A DNA stretch of 64,000 nt, taken from NCBI GenBank assembly GCA_021108325.1, contig JAIORB010000119.1, positions 32,679-96,678 of the forward strand, given 5' to 3'. The stretch's first letter is position 1. Each line of letters opens with the position of its first letter. This DNA comes from Bacteroidales bacterium. Its GTDB lineage: Bacteria; Bacteroidota; Bacteroidia; Bacteroidales; UBA12077. The notes below the pieces were generated by a model. It was not told the DNA's origin, ran no database searches, and saw only the letters and a program-made list of their open reading frames with translations. Positions 7,398 to 16,318 of the stretch are shown here, piece after piece. The position numbers and the translations under genes were made by a program.

Positions 7398-7997
7398 TTA
7401 AAACACAACATATTTTTTTGCCACTTCTTTATTAATAAGTATTCCATTTCGTATTCCGGCATAATCTTGTGCGGATGAGAATTCCCAAACTGTTTCTATT
7501 TTTACCAAACCAGCCTTTACCGGATTCTGATGGATATAACTAAAACATGCCTGTGGGTATTGAAATTCGGGATTATCTACCTGAACCTGAGTACTAAATT
7601 CGGTTTTATAGAACGATGGAGTTATACCGTTTGGACAGTTGATACATTCAGCCTTGGTTTTTTCTCTAAAAAGCTTTCCTGTTCTGTTTTGTTGTTTATT
7701 TAAAGCTTTTGTGTATCCCATTAACATAATCCCAATTGAATCATTAAGGGTTTTTTCAGTCTCGGTGTGTCTTGACGACACGCCAAGACTACTCACTGGT
7801 AAACTTACTTCATTAACCAAAACCATTAAATGGAAATGATTTGGCATTAGACACCATGCAAGAATATCGGAATAAGGTGTTATATAAGTTTTTATCTTCT
7901 TTAGAAAAAACAAATAATTCTCCCTTTCAAAAAATATCTTTTGTCGGTTATTTCCTTGGTTATAAATATGGTATATATGGTCTTTTTCAAAATGCAT
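7398..7997 (-). CDS. REP-associated tyrosine transposase (RAYT, Y1/HUH family)
   Basis: 199-residue single-strand DNA transposase-like protein of the IS200/TnpA-REP family. Visible landmarks are HIYNQGNNRQKIF near the N terminus, the HUH metal motif as HFH (residues 54-56, in CLMPNHFHLMVL), the nucleophile Tyr95 in GYTKALNKQ, and YIHQNPVKAGLV near the C terminus, which is typical of RAYTs. Residues 70-80 are encoded by an in-frame copy of the same palindrome that flanks the gene, an insertion between the HUH motif and the catalytic Tyr. The gene sits between cas9 and cas1 on the same strand. RAYTs are usually domesticated, single-copy and mobilise REP elements in trans. Confidence 0.9.
   Translation of the reverse strand: MHFEKDHIYHIYNQGNNRQKIFFERENYLFFLKKIKTYITPYSDILAWCLMPNHFHLMVLVNEVSLPVSSLGVSSRHTETEKTLNDSIGIMLMGYTKALNKQQNRTGKLFREKTKAECINCPNGITPSFYKTEFSTQVQVDNPEFQYPQACFSYIHQNPVKAGLVKIETVWEFSSAQDYAGIRNGILINKEVAKKYVVF
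7758..7790 (-). repeat. REP palindrome inside the RAYT coding sequence
   Basis: 33-bp imperfect palindrome with GTGTGTC and GACACGCC arms bounded by AGTCT and AGACT. Its plus strand is preceded by TTTTTTCA, and GACTA overlaps its right end, the same flanks as the copies at 8014 and 8071. It is 11 codons long and in frame, encoding residues 70-80 of the transposase (SLGVSSRHTET region), so the reading frame survives. Confidence 0.8.
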
Positions 7998-8013
7998 TCT
8001 TCTTTTTTTTCAC

Positions 8014-8042
8014 TCACGGTGTGTCTTAAAGACACGCCGTGA
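8014..8042 (-). repeat. REP palindrome, copy 2
   Basis: TCACGGTGTGTCTT and AAGACACGCCGTGA arms with one mismatch, between the RAYT start and the cas9 stop. It is preceded by a T-run plus CAC and followed by CTAAT, like the other two copies and in the same orientation. Confidence 0.85.
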
Positions 8043-8070
8043 CTAATTAACACAAACTTACTTTTTTTCA

Positions 8071-8101
8071 GTCTCAGGGTGTCTTGAAGACACCCTGAGA
8101 C
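8071..8101 (-). repeat. REP palindrome, copy 3
   Basis: 31-bp perfect inverted repeat: 15-nt arms GTCTCAGGGTGTCTT and AAGACACCCTGAGAC around a single G. It lies 29 bp from copy 2 and 33 bp from the cas9 stop. With flanking A/T-runs it could also terminate the cas9 transcript. Confidence 0.85.
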
Positions 8102-8133
8102 TATTCATTTTTTATTTTTTTTATCTTGTTTAT

Positions 8134-11100
8134 TCAAATTTTTTCGATTTGACCTAAAACATTTATTTTAAAATCAACACCTTCTACTAAAGCATTAAAT
8201 TGATTATGGTTTAGTTTACGTTGTGCTTTGTAATGCTCTTCATTTTTAAATGTTCCATCTTGAACTTTAAGTTCAGATGCAGGAGATGCTTCTTGATGGT
8301 GTCTCATGGTTATTATTCCAAAATTATATTTATTTTGTATGCTTTGAATTGATAAACCAACAACTTTATATAATCGCTTTTTAATATCTTCTTTTTCTAA
8401 ATCCCAAATTTCATCTGGTGAATTTTCCCAAAAGATTATCATTGTACCCGATTTTAGAACATATTTTAGTGGTAAAGTAAGTTTACCACTTTCTTTTGAA
8501 TCTGGAATTAATCCTTCAAGATGATTTATTCCCTGAGCTTTTAAAGTATCTTGAACAGATTGTTTAAAATATTCTCCAGCTTTTAAATTGTTTACCAGTT
8601 CAAAATCTCGTTTAATTTTTCCTTTATCATCTTTCCCTTCATAAATTGACATTAGGTAGTTACCATCATTTGTAACATGATAAGATTGTTTGTAATCGTG
8701 TTTCGAGACATCTCTATGATTTTTAAGATGTATAGGGTTTGTAACAGTCGGTGTATAACAACGTACTTTTTTTATCGGAATTTGTTTTTCTTCATTCATC
8801 CAAACAGGTTCGCTTAAAGCTTGTTTTATTCCTTTTTCATTAACTGCGGTTTGTATTTTCTCTCGAACTGTATCATCTACAATATTTTTAATATCGCCTG
8901 CACTTAAAGAATCAATAGGTTTTCGAACTACATAAAGTACTTTTTCTTCTTTTTCTCCTTTCTTATTAACTACTTCTCGTTTTATTGCACCATAGAAAGT
9001 CTCTTTGTGTAAACTTCCCCTTACTGTATCTCCTTTTTGATAGATGATATTTCCTTCTTTATTTTTTTCAATCTTTCCCCTTTTTCTGAGTTTCTTTTTG
9101 CTTTGTTTAGGCAAATTGTCGGGTGTATAATGAGAAACAAGAACTTCTTTTTCTATTCCTTTTACATCTTCGGCAAAGGTTGACCAAGGTTTTATAACCT
9201 GAGGTTTTTTGTCGCTACCTGCAATAAACCTTTCTTCTGAATCATGATAAAATTTTGCAAGGTTCTCGTAATTCTGTTTTGTTATACAAGCAATTGTAAT
9301 TGCATCGATACAATGATGAATATGGTTTATTCTTGCTTTCTTCTCATATTCCTTTTGTAATCCCCAAATTACCCTAAAATCAGCAACGGTATTTCCTTTA
9401 ACAGTATAAACCTTATCAAATAAGGTTTTCATATATAATCGGGAATATTTAGTTATTATACCTATATCAACCATCTGACTATTTTTAAATCCAGATTTTA
9501 CTTCGGGCATTGTGAAACGTTCGTATTTGTTTCTCCAATAGTCTCTTTCAACTGCCAATTTATGTCTACGTTGGATAGCAAAATCTTTAGAATCTTTTGT
9601 TGCTGCTGACCTTGATTTTCTTACTTGTATTTGTACTTGTTTATCTAAGTTTTCATATTTTTCTTTCCAATTATCAATTCTACTTACAATCTCAAAATGA
9701 TTTGCTAGTTCTGATGGAATTTTATTGCGCTTTATTTCCCTGTTGAATCTATTCTGACAAAGCGTTTTATTCTGTTGAGAATTGTCGAATGATAAACTAC
9801 GTGGTATTGTATGTTCAATATCAAATGATGGGCTATTTCCTAAAAAATCAGAGATTCCAATACTTTCACCTGTATAAATACATTTGTGTTCTTGCTCTTC
9901 CCATAGTTGATATTTTAAAATATCGTTCTCGGATGGTTCTCTTTTTATTTCTGCATTTTCAAAATGCTCCAGAATTCTTGCAGAATATTCTTTATGTAGG
10001 TTTTCACGGTCACGTTGCCAACTCTGTAAAGCTTTACGCTCATTGGCATTTTTTAAATCACGCGACATTTCTATATTTATTTTCGTATTCTCATCAACAA
10101 TATCTTGTTTTATCAATTCATTAATCAATTTTCTTAATTGATGCAGCGCTTTCATTGCCATTGGATTTCTAACACTTGAAACCATTGGACTGCCAAGATA
10201 TTTTCGGCCATCTTCTGCTCTTATTGGTTGTTTAAAAACTTCAATTGCCGATGGATGATAAAGCTTTTCCAGGTCCTCTTTATTTACATCAAAATTGTCA
10301 TCTAAGAAACCTTTAACCCTTTCATCAATTGTCTCTACCCTTAGAAACTCGCCTGTGCCATTATTTTTTTGAATTTGTATTTCGAAATAATTAAATGCAT
10401 TATCTAAAATACTCTTTTGTTTTTCTTCATCATATTTACTCCAACGGTCTTTGCCAAAATCAGAAATAATATTCTTTTCGATATCTTTTTCAAATTGCAC
10501 TTTTGCTTTTTCGCTCCAATACCAGTTATTTTCTCTGCACTTCTTAATTAAACCATTAACAACATCAATAATTTGCTTTTCTTGATTCTGAGTTTGAATA
10601 AGCTCAAGAACTTCTGTCTGTATTAACTTTCTATTATCTTCTTGATTCCATATTTCTTTTGAAATAGCATCTCCCATATTTGCTAAGAATATAGCATGAG
10701 AATAAATTAAACCTTCTCTTAAGTAAGGTAAAACATTATTTATTGCTTTTAAACTCAAAGAGCCATAATCATGCTTCAATTTAATGTTTAAAAACTCCTT
10801 TAGTTTTTCATCTTTTAAACCTAGCTTATTCATTGCAAACTGAGACAGTTTATCATCATTGTCAAAAGTGAATAAAACATGCCATACATCATAAATATCA
10901 ATAAACGATACTTTACTATCACTTTTTCTATTATGCTTAATCTTTAGTTCTTTCCAATTCTCCCCAAAAATACTTTCAAATCTTGCAGAAACAGGACATC
11001 CGCTTACTGTAGTTTTCATTGAGTAATTAAAAAGATAATCTTCTGGATGCTTCTGACTTGATTTATAAAATTTATATTGATTTTTAGGAGCTAATTGTTT

Positions 11101-12066
11101 TGCTATATCATCAAAATCGAAGTGTTCTTTACTCTTTCTATGAAACAAATGTGTTATTTTCTCTTTCTCCTGCTTATTTAAAAACCTTAATCTGTCGTCA
11201 TCAGGTGTTTTTATTTTTATATTGTTTATAAAACATAACATTCTGTATTCTTCAAATAATGGATTAGATGCAGAACATCTTGGTTTATTCTTTTCAAAAG
11301 GACACTTGCCAATTAATCCTTTTTGAGATTTTAATGGGCGTTGGTAGAAAATAGCGTTTTCTAAAGAATCTTTAAGATTAGAGTCTATTTGTTGAATTTT
11401 ACATATTTGATTGAACTCTTCTAAGTAATGGTTTTCTCTATGCGTATAATGATTTCGAATCTTTTCTCCTTTATTATATTTCTCATAAAAATATTGTCCT
11501 AGAGTTCTATCTCCTTTTTGTTCTGTTAATTCAGAAATTGCCTTTTTTATTGCTCCATCACTTTCTTTTGTTCCTTCTAATCTATTACTTAAAAATCCCC
11601 TTCTTTGAGATAAATGGTAAAAGGCTCTTCCAATTTTGTATCTATTTTCCCTTTTTGACAAATCTAAGTTTTCTGTAACAGCTAAATTCCTAAAAAAGTA
11701 TGGATTTTTATTTGAATTATCGTTAGTTAATAACCATGTCCTAAAATCTTCATTTTCGGGATATTTCTTTTTAAAACGCCAATCGTTTAGTTCCTGTTCT
11801 GTAAGTTTGGGGCAATAATCTGATTTTATTAATTCTTTCAGAGTACTTATCTTTCTTAATTTACGCCTGTATTTCAAACGTCTTGCGCTTCTATAGTTAG
11901 TTCTTTCTTCTGCTTTTGAACCTTCTATTCCTTTTTCAATTTTTACACCTTCTTGAAATATATGAACACCCTTTTCAAGTAGTTCAAAACTTTTATTATT
12001 CTCAGTTTCTACAACAGCCCATCCAATGCTATTTGTGCCTAAATCTAATCCAAGTATTTTTCCCAT
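8134..12066 (-). CDS. cas9: CRISPR-associated endonuclease Cas9, type II-C
   Basis: 1310-residue RNA-guided DNA endonuclease. RuvC-I is GLDLGTNSIGWAVVE with Asp8; the Arg-rich bridge helix follows at about 54-85 (RSARRLKYRRKLRK). RuvC-II is INIEMSRDL with Glu666. The HNH domain has DIEHTIPRS with His752 and the metal ligand Asn775. RuvC-III is HHCIDAITI with His918 and Asp921. All catalytic positions are therefore present. About 1.3 kb of C-terminal sequence should hold the PAM-interacting region. The length, and absence of csn2 and cas4, place it in subtype II-C, in the larger Bacteroidota branch. It is transcribed away from the divergent tracrRNA gene and towards the RAYT, cas1, cas2 and the array. 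Confidence 0.98.
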   Translation of the reverse strand: MGKILGLDLGTNSIGWAVVETENNKSFELLEKGVHIFQEGVKIEKGIEGSKAEERTNYRSARRLKYRRKLRKISTLKELIKSDYCPKLTEQELNDWRFKKKYPENEDFRTWLLTNDNSNKNPYFFRNLAVTENLDLSKRENRYKIGRAFYHLSQRRGFLSNRLEGTKESDGAIKKAISELTEQKGDRTLGQYFYEKYNKGEKIRNHYTHRENHYLEEFNQICKIQQIDSNLKDSLENAIFYQRPLKSQKGLIGKCPFEKNKPRCSASNPLFEEYRMLCFINNIKIKTPDDDRLRFLNKQEKEKITHLFHRKSKEHFDFDDIAKQLAPKNQYKFYKSSQKHPEDYLFNYSMKTTVSGCPVSARFESIFGENWKELKIKHNRKSDSKVSFIDIYDVWHVLFTFDNDDKLSQFAMNKLGLKDEKLKEFLNIKLKHDYGSLSLKAINNVLPYLREGLIYSHAIFLANMGDAISKEIWNQEDNRKLIQTEVLELIQTQNQEKQIIDVVNGLIKKCRENNWYWSEKAKVQFEKDIEKNIISDFGKDRWSKYDEEKQKSILDNAFNYFEIQIQKNNGTGEFLRVETIDERVKGFLDDNFDVNKEDLEKLYHPSAIEVFKQPIRAEDGRKYLGSPMVSSVRNPMAMKALHQLRKLINELIKQDIVDENTKINIEMSRDLKNANERKALQSWQRDRENLHKEYSARILEHFENAEIKREPSENDILKYQLWEEQEHKCIYTGESIGISDFLGNSPSFDIEHTIPRSLSFDNSQQNKTLCQNRFNREIKRNKIPSELANHFEIVSRIDNWKEKYENLDKQVQIQVRKSRSAATKDSKDFAIQRRHKLAVERDYWRNKYERFTMPEVKSGFKNSQMVDIGIITKYSRLYMKTLFDKVYTVKGNTVADFRVIWGLQKEYEKKARINHIHHCIDAITIACITKQNYENLAKFYHDSEERFIAGSDKKPQVIKPWSTFAEDVKGIEKEVLVSHYTPDNLPKQSKKKLRKRGKIEKNKEGNIIYQKGDTVRGSLHKETFYGAIKREVVNKKGEKEEKVLYVVRKPIDSLSAGDIKNIVDDTVREKIQTAVNEKGIKQALSEPVWMNEEKQIPIKKVRCYTPTVTNPIHLKNHRDVSKHDYKQSYHVTNDGNYLMSIYEGKDDKGKIKRDFELVNNLKAGEYFKQSVQDTLKAQGINHLEGLIPDSKESGKLTLPLKYVLKSGTMIIFWENSPDEIWDLEKEDIKKRLYKVVGLSIQSIQNKYNFGIITMRHHQEASPASELKVQDGTFKNEEHYKAQRKLNHNQFNALVEGVDFKINVLGQIEKI

Positions 12067-12152
12067 AATTATTTCATTTTACCTTTTGTAATTGATAATC
12101 ATAAATTTACTAAAAATTATTGCAATTTATTTAATTGTTAATAATTTTTGTT

Positions 12153-12160
12153 TAACTTTG
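12153..12160 (+). promoter_or_regulatory. -7 box of the tracrRNA promoter
   Basis: TAACTTTG matches the Bacteroidota TAnnTTTG promoter element perfectly and lies 3-6 bp before the anti-repeat, which places the start of transcription close to 12164-12168. A clear -33 TTG at the usual 17-23 bp spacing is not evident. Confidence 0.55.
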
Positions 12161-12162
12161 AG

Positions 12163-12239
12163 TATTACATCTTATCACAATAAGGCTATATGCCGAAGGA
12201 TGTAAATCCTATACTCCCGCTTTGGTGGGAGTTTTTTTA
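12163..12239 (+). ncRNA. tracrRNA of the type II-C system
   Basis: About 75-nt RNA on the strand opposite cas9. The anti-repeat ATTACATCTTATCACAAT (12164-12181) is complementary, with a few bulges, to the start of the CRISPR repeat: CACAAT pairs with GTTGTG as the lower stem and ATTACATC with GATGTAAT as the upper stem. After AA come a nexus-like GGC/GCC hairpin (12184-12194), a GGAT/ATCC hairpin (about 12198-12209) and a terminator hairpin. This is the expected Cas9 tracrRNA order. Ends are inferred from the promoter box and the T-tract. Confidence 0.88.
12213..12239 (+). terminator. tracrRNA terminator
   Basis: ACTCCC and GGGAGT arms around 8 nt followed by TTTTTTT, a standard Rho-independent terminator and the last hairpin of the tracrRNA. 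Confidence 0.85.
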
Positions 12240-12407
12240 TTCCAATAGCTTAATCAAACCTAATATTGACAAAATGAGATGAGTTTCTAACTTGCAAAAA
12301 GTGTCAAACTGTTAAAATAGATTCTTGATTTACAAACTTGTCAAAATGAAATGAAGTAACCTGATTTTTTTTCGCGCCTTACTTATAACTAGTCTATACA
12401 AAGAATC

Positions 12408-12450
12408 CTATTCCATCATAAAACCTAAATATTAGGATTATGTGGAATAG
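12408..12450 (-). terminator. imperfect hairpin after the permease gene
   Basis: CTATTCCA at the left pairs with TGGAATAG at the right, with inner ATAA/TTAT-like and CCTAA/TTAGG segments, over 43 bp. It lies 35 bp beyond the permease stop (minus strand). There is no long T-run, so it may be a weak terminator or a dispersed palindrome. The rest of 12240-12484 shows only two loose copies of a CAAAATGA-ATGA motif and no gene. Confidence 0.35.
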
Positions 12451-12484
12451 TTGTTTTAAATGAAATTAATAAATTGGTCTCTAC

Positions 12485-14848
12485 CTATTCATTCCTTAAA
12501 CTTTCAGCAGGATTTCTAATTGCAGCTTTATATGATTGATAACTAATTGTAATTATTACCACCGCAATAGACAGTACTGCTCCCAGAACAAACATCCACA
12601 ATGATAATTCGGTATGATAAGCAAAATTCTCTAACCATCTATTCATTGCATAATAAGCAATTGGCCAGGCTAAAATATTTCCAATTATTATCAGTTTTGT
12701 AAACTCTGCTGAAAACATTCTAACAATAGTTGGTACAGAAGCTCCTAAAACCTTACGAATTCCAATTTCCTTTGTTTTTTGCTCTGCCATAAAAGAAGCT
12801 AAGCCAAATATTCCAAGACATGAAATAAAGATTGCAAAAATTGAAAAATAATTGATTAAAGTATTACTCCTTTGTTCTGCCCTATATAAGTTCTCCAGAG
12901 TTTCATCCATAAAACGATAATTAAATTCATAATCCGGCTCAAAAGATTTCCAGATATCCTGAATATAATCCAATGTTTTCTGAATATCATTTGTCCCGAC
13001 ACGGATAAAACAAATGTTAGCCTGGTTAGGATCAATATAAAGCATAAGTGGAGCAATTTTATTTTTGATATTATTAAAGTTAAAATCTTTCATCACGCCA
13101 ACGATGTAACCAGGTTCTTCATCTAAAGTTATTGTTTTACCAATAGGGTTTTCCATTCCCATTTGTCGAACAGCTTCTTCGTTAACTATAAAAGAGTTAA
13201 TGGTATCAGAAGACAAATATTCACTGAATGCACGGCCCTCGGCCATGGAAATCTGCATAGTTTCAAAAAAATCAAAACCAACAGGAAAATAGTGTAAACT
13301 CATGGTTCGATCATCTGATTTACCTTCCCACTCTTCAAGAGTCATTGAAGGACATGCATAAACAGGCAAAACCCGGCTTGTTGTTACTCCTTTAATATTT
13401 GGATTCTGAAGCAATTGTTGTTTTATGGATTTATAATTTTGCCGGGTATTGTTTTCCATGCCCAAATAAATCAAATGATGCTTGTTATAACCAAGATCTT
13501 TATTATTAATATACTTTATTTGTTTTGCGATTAATATTGTTGATATAATCAGAGCAACCGATAAAGTAAACTGAATAACCACTAATGTTCTTCTTAAACC
13601 AGAGCTTTTTGCACCGCTACTTAATTTACCTTTCAGTACTTTTATTGGGTTAAATGCCGATAAATATAAAGCAGGATAACTTCCGGCTATAAGTCCTGTA
13701 ATTACAGCTATTACAATTAGCATTGTTAAGATATAAGGATCTGATATTAAACCGGCAGACAATTCTTTTCCTGAAAGTTCATTAAATTTAGGTAATAAGA
13801 GAGCTACAAGCACTAATGCTATCACAAATGAAAGCAATGACATAAAGATTGACTCGCAAAAAAACTGGCTAATTACATTTTTTCTTTTTGCTCCTACAAC
13901 TTTTCTTAAACCAATTTCTTTTGCCCGGTTGCTAGATCTGGCCGTAGTCAGATTCATAAAATTTATGCAGGCTATTAGTAAAACTAAAAATGCTATTAAC
14001 GAAAATGTAATTACATTATTTAAATCGCCTCGAATAGTAAAGTCATAAGCAAAGTCAGATTTTAAATAAATATCATTTAACGACTGACTAAATAACTCGG
14101 TATCATTTTCTTCATCAAACTTATCTAAATATCTGTTTAGTTTATCATTAACTTTTTCTGATAAATTTTTATTCTTTAATAAAAAATATGTAGTAAAATT
14201 GTATGGTCCCTGGTCCATTTCATCAATATCCTCCCCATCTTCGCGAAGTAAATGAAAGGGGAATAAAAAATCAAAATCAAAATGCGAATGATCAACATAT
14301 TCGATAACACCGGTAATCTTAAATGCTCCCCGTTCTCGTACCTCAATAATTTTTCCAACAGGGTTTTCTTCTCCAAAAATTCTTTTCGACACTTTTTCGG
14401 TTAAAACTACACTATGTGCATCGGTTAAAGCATTTTTAGGATTTCCTGATATAAATTTAAAATCGAAAATATTAAATGCGGTTGAATCTATTGCTGCACT
14501 ACCTGCTTGAATATATTCTCCATCTTTATACTTAAATAACCATGGTCCCCAATTTTTGAATCGACACATTAGCTCAATTTCCGGAAAATCCTTTTGCATA
14601 TTTGGAGCTAATGCAGCAGGTGTTACCGCTACACGATATGGTTCTCCATTATTAATAATACTTACAAGAACTCTTTCAATCCGGTCCTTTTTTGAGTGCC
14701 ATTTATCAAATTTTAGTTCGTCCTGAACCCATAATAATATTAAAATACTACAAGCCATACCAATGGCAAGGCCTATAATATTTATAAACGAGTATGTTGT
14801 ATGCCTCTTTAGGTTACGAATGGCAGTTAATATGTAATTTTTTATCAT
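12485..14848 (-). CDS. MacB/FtsX-type ABC transporter permease
   Basis: 787-residue inner-membrane permease with two tandem MacB/FtsX units. Helix 1 is at about 20-42 (INIIGLAIGMACSILILLWV) followed by a large periplasmic MacB_PCD domain; three FtsX helices lie at about 280-400 (KEIGLRKVVGAKR motif), then helix, second periplasmic domain, and three final helices at about 670-780 with KEIGIRKVLGASV. This is the standard single-chain Bacteroidota permease. No ATPase gene is adjacent. A sigma-54-like element and a palindrome upstream suggest activator-dependent control, and the likely role is lipoprotein or peptide export or envelope stress response. Confidence 0.92.
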   Translation of the reverse strand: MIKNYILTAIRNLKRHTTYSFINIIGLAIGMACSILILLWVQDELKFDKWHSKKDRIERVLVSIINNGEPYRVAVTPAALAPNMQKDFPEIELMCRFKNWGPWLFKYKDGEYIQAGSAAIDSTAFNIFDFKFISGNPKNALTDAHSVVLTEKVSKRIFGEENPVGKIIEVRERGAFKITGVIEYVDHSHFDFDFLFPFHLLREDGEDIDEMDQGPYNFTTYFLLKNKNLSEKVNDKLNRYLDKFDEENDTELFSQSLNDIYLKSDFAYDFTIRGDLNNVITFSLIAFLVLLIACINFMNLTTARSSNRAKEIGLRKVVGAKRKNVISQFFCESIFMSLLSFVIALVLVALLLPKFNELSGKELSAGLISDPYILTMLIVIAVITGLIAGSYPALYLSAFNPIKVLKGKLSSGAKSSGLRRTLVVIQFTLSVALIISTILIAKQIKYINNKDLGYNKHHLIYLGMENNTRQNYKSIKQQLLQNPNIKGVTTSRVLPVYACPSMTLEEWEGKSDDRTMSLHYFPVGFDFFETMQISMAEGRAFSEYLSSDTINSFIVNEEAVRQMGMENPIGKTITLDEEPGYIVGVMKDFNFNNIKNKIAPLMLYIDPNQANICFIRVGTNDIQKTLDYIQDIWKSFEPDYEFNYRFMDETLENLYRAEQRSNTLINYFSIFAIFISCLGIFGLASFMAEQKTKEIGIRKVLGASVPTIVRMFSAEFTKLIIIGNILAWPIAYYAMNRWLENFAYHTELSLWMFVLGAVLSIAVVIITISYQSYKAAIRNPAESLRNE

Positions 14849-14879
14849 TATAGATAGATTTTAAATTATTAAAATTGCA

Positions 14880-14895
14880 TTCAATTTTTATGCCA
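14880..14895 (-). promoter_or_regulatory. sigma-54-type -24/-12 promoter of the permease gene
   Basis: On the minus strand TGGCAT, 5 nt, TTGAA matches the TGGCAC-N5-TTGCA consensus with the GG dinucleotide and the second half correctly spaced; the GC of the -12 half is GA. It ends about 32 nt before the permease start codon. Confidence 0.5.
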
Positions 14896-14983
14896 GCAAG
14901 TACCATCATGTTAATTAACAGAAATTTATACAAAATAAACCACAGTCGAAAAAGTATTAAGGTTGTTCAGTATAGTACAAATT

Positions 14984-14999
14984 TGTTCGTTTACGAACA
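14984..14999. promoter_or_regulatory. 16-bp palindrome, possible enhancer-binding site
   Basis: TGTTCGTTTACGAACA is perfect (7-bp arms around TT). It lies about 90-105 bp upstream of the sigma-54-like element, the usual distance for an NtrC-family activator site. No such activator gene is in the window. Confidence 0.5.
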
Positions 15000-15032
15000 G
15001 TGTAAGCTAAGTAAGGAAATTTCTTTTAATAT

Positions 15033-16211
15033 TTAAAATTTGAGAAAAGTTTTATCTAGATTAATCCTATACCCAACAGTTAATATCCATGTACCATCTA
15101 AAGGAGAATCGTTTTCAGTTTTCAGTCTCATATAATCCAACATAAAACCATATAAACCTATACCATAACCAAAAGTTTGATAATTCCGGTTTCCCTTAGT
15201 TTCATGTTCTATTTTTCGACCATGACGAAAAGCAAAGTATGCGATATCAGAATAACTTAATCGCAGTTCACTTCCAAATTTATGTTTTATTTCGTTCACT
15301 TCTTCTTCAAAACCTCCCGGAGAATCGTAAAATGACTGATACAAAGCTTTAAAAGAACTAATATCAGGATTGTAACCATCAATAATATTTCCTTCTGTAT
15401 CGTATATCGGAAGAGTTGGAACAAGATATTTTTCGGCCTGGTAACCAAGTTCAATATTAAATCTAAATTTATGGGAAATATCTATATCGGGATTAATAAA
15501 TAAACCTGCCATAAACCGTGTGGGTATAAAACTCTTATCAGAACTGGTATATGAAACTCTGGGTCCGAAATCTGTTATTGCAACTCCCAAACTTGTATTT
15601 AAACATGACGATTGGTTTAACTTATATTTTTTATCGTAATTAAATCCAATATCGACGGCAAATGAATTTATTGTTTTGACATCAGGTAAATTATCTCCAA
15701 TTTTACTTCTTAAATATTTAATTGCAATACCTGTTGAAATTGATTTTTTAAACGAATGTGTATATCCAAGCTTAAAAAACAGTTCATAAGGATTAATCGT
15801 TCCTGTAAGCTCATCAACTTCGCTTATTAAATCAATGTGCTCCATATCGAAATAAGAAAAATTTATTCCTAAAGCATTAGATGAGTCAATTGCATAAAAT
15901 CCGGATACGCTTGAAATATTCAAATCATCAGTAATCTCTTTTAACCAGGGTTCATAACTAAAATTAATACCTGCATATTTAGCATTCCTTGATATTAAAG
16001 CCGGATTTTGATATAAACCTGTATTTGTATAAAAAAGTGATGAGACAACACCAACTTCGCCAAATCCTCCTAAACGAGCATTATTATTTATGTCTAAAAT
16101 TGGTAAGGTATATTCAACATTATTGATTTGAGAAATGGAAATATCGGGTTGAGAGAAAGAAATATTAGCACTAATCAATATTAAAAAAAGTATAAAAATC
16201 AGTTTTATCAT
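15033..16211 (-). CDS. PorV/PorQ-family outer-membrane barrel protein
   Basis: 392-residue protein with a signal peptide (ends ISFSQ) and a beta-barrel pattern of the PorV type. Diagnostic is the N-terminal NARLGGFGEVGV and, after about 15 residues, YQNPALISRNAKY, both typical of the family that includes the type IX secretion shuttle protein PorV. The barrel ends with a TVGYRINL-type strand followed by DKTFLKF. It is more likely a PorV paralogue than the core subunit, as no other type IX genes are nearby. It lies upstream of the permease gene on the same strand, with 184 bp of regulatory DNA between them. Confidence 0.8.
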   Translation of the reverse strand: MIKLIFILFLILISANISFSQPDISISQINNVEYTLPILDINNNARLGGFGEVGVVSSLFYTNTGLYQNPALISRNAKYAGINFSYEPWLKEITDDLNISSVSGFYAIDSSNALGINFSYFDMEHIDLISEVDELTGTINPYELFFKLGYTHSFKKSISTGIAIKYLRSKIGDNLPDVKTINSFAVDIGFNYDKKYKLNQSSCLNTSLGVAITDFGPRVSYTSSDKSFIPTRFMAGLFINPDIDISHKFRFNIELGYQAEKYLVPTLPIYDTEGNIIDGYNPDISSFKALYQSFYDSPGGFEEEVNEIKHKFGSELRLSYSDIAYFAFRHGRKIEHETKGNRNYQTFGYGIGLYGFMLDYMRLKTENDSPLDGTWILTVGYRINLDKTFLKF

Positions 16212-16262
16212 TTTTTAATTTTTGTCAAAATAAAAACCTGTATATATGCTGTTTTAAAACAA

Positions 16263-16294
16263 AACTTCCGAAGCTATTAAAAACTTCGGAAGTT
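16263..16294 (-). terminator. terminator after the DUF3795 gene
   Basis: Perfect 11-bp stem AACTTCCGAAG/CTTCGGAAGTT with a 10-nt loop, followed on the minus strand by a T-rich run. It separates the DUF3795 gene from the PorV-like gene. Confidence 0.8.
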
Positions 16295-16318
16295 CAATAA
16301 CAAATATAATACTAAAAA

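Noticed and set aside
7841..8029. Plus-strand ORF overlapping the REP region
   Set aside because: Antisense to the RAYT gene and crossing a REP palindrome; no function visible.
9789..10124. 111-codon plus-strand ORF inside cas9
   Set aside because: It is the antisense shadow of the HNH and RuvC-II region of cas9; it has no protein motif and cas9 is intact on the other strand.
6112..12066. Possible csn2 or cas4 (types II-A or II-B)
   Set aside because: No extra gene other than the RAYT exists between cas9 and the array; the locus is therefore II-C.
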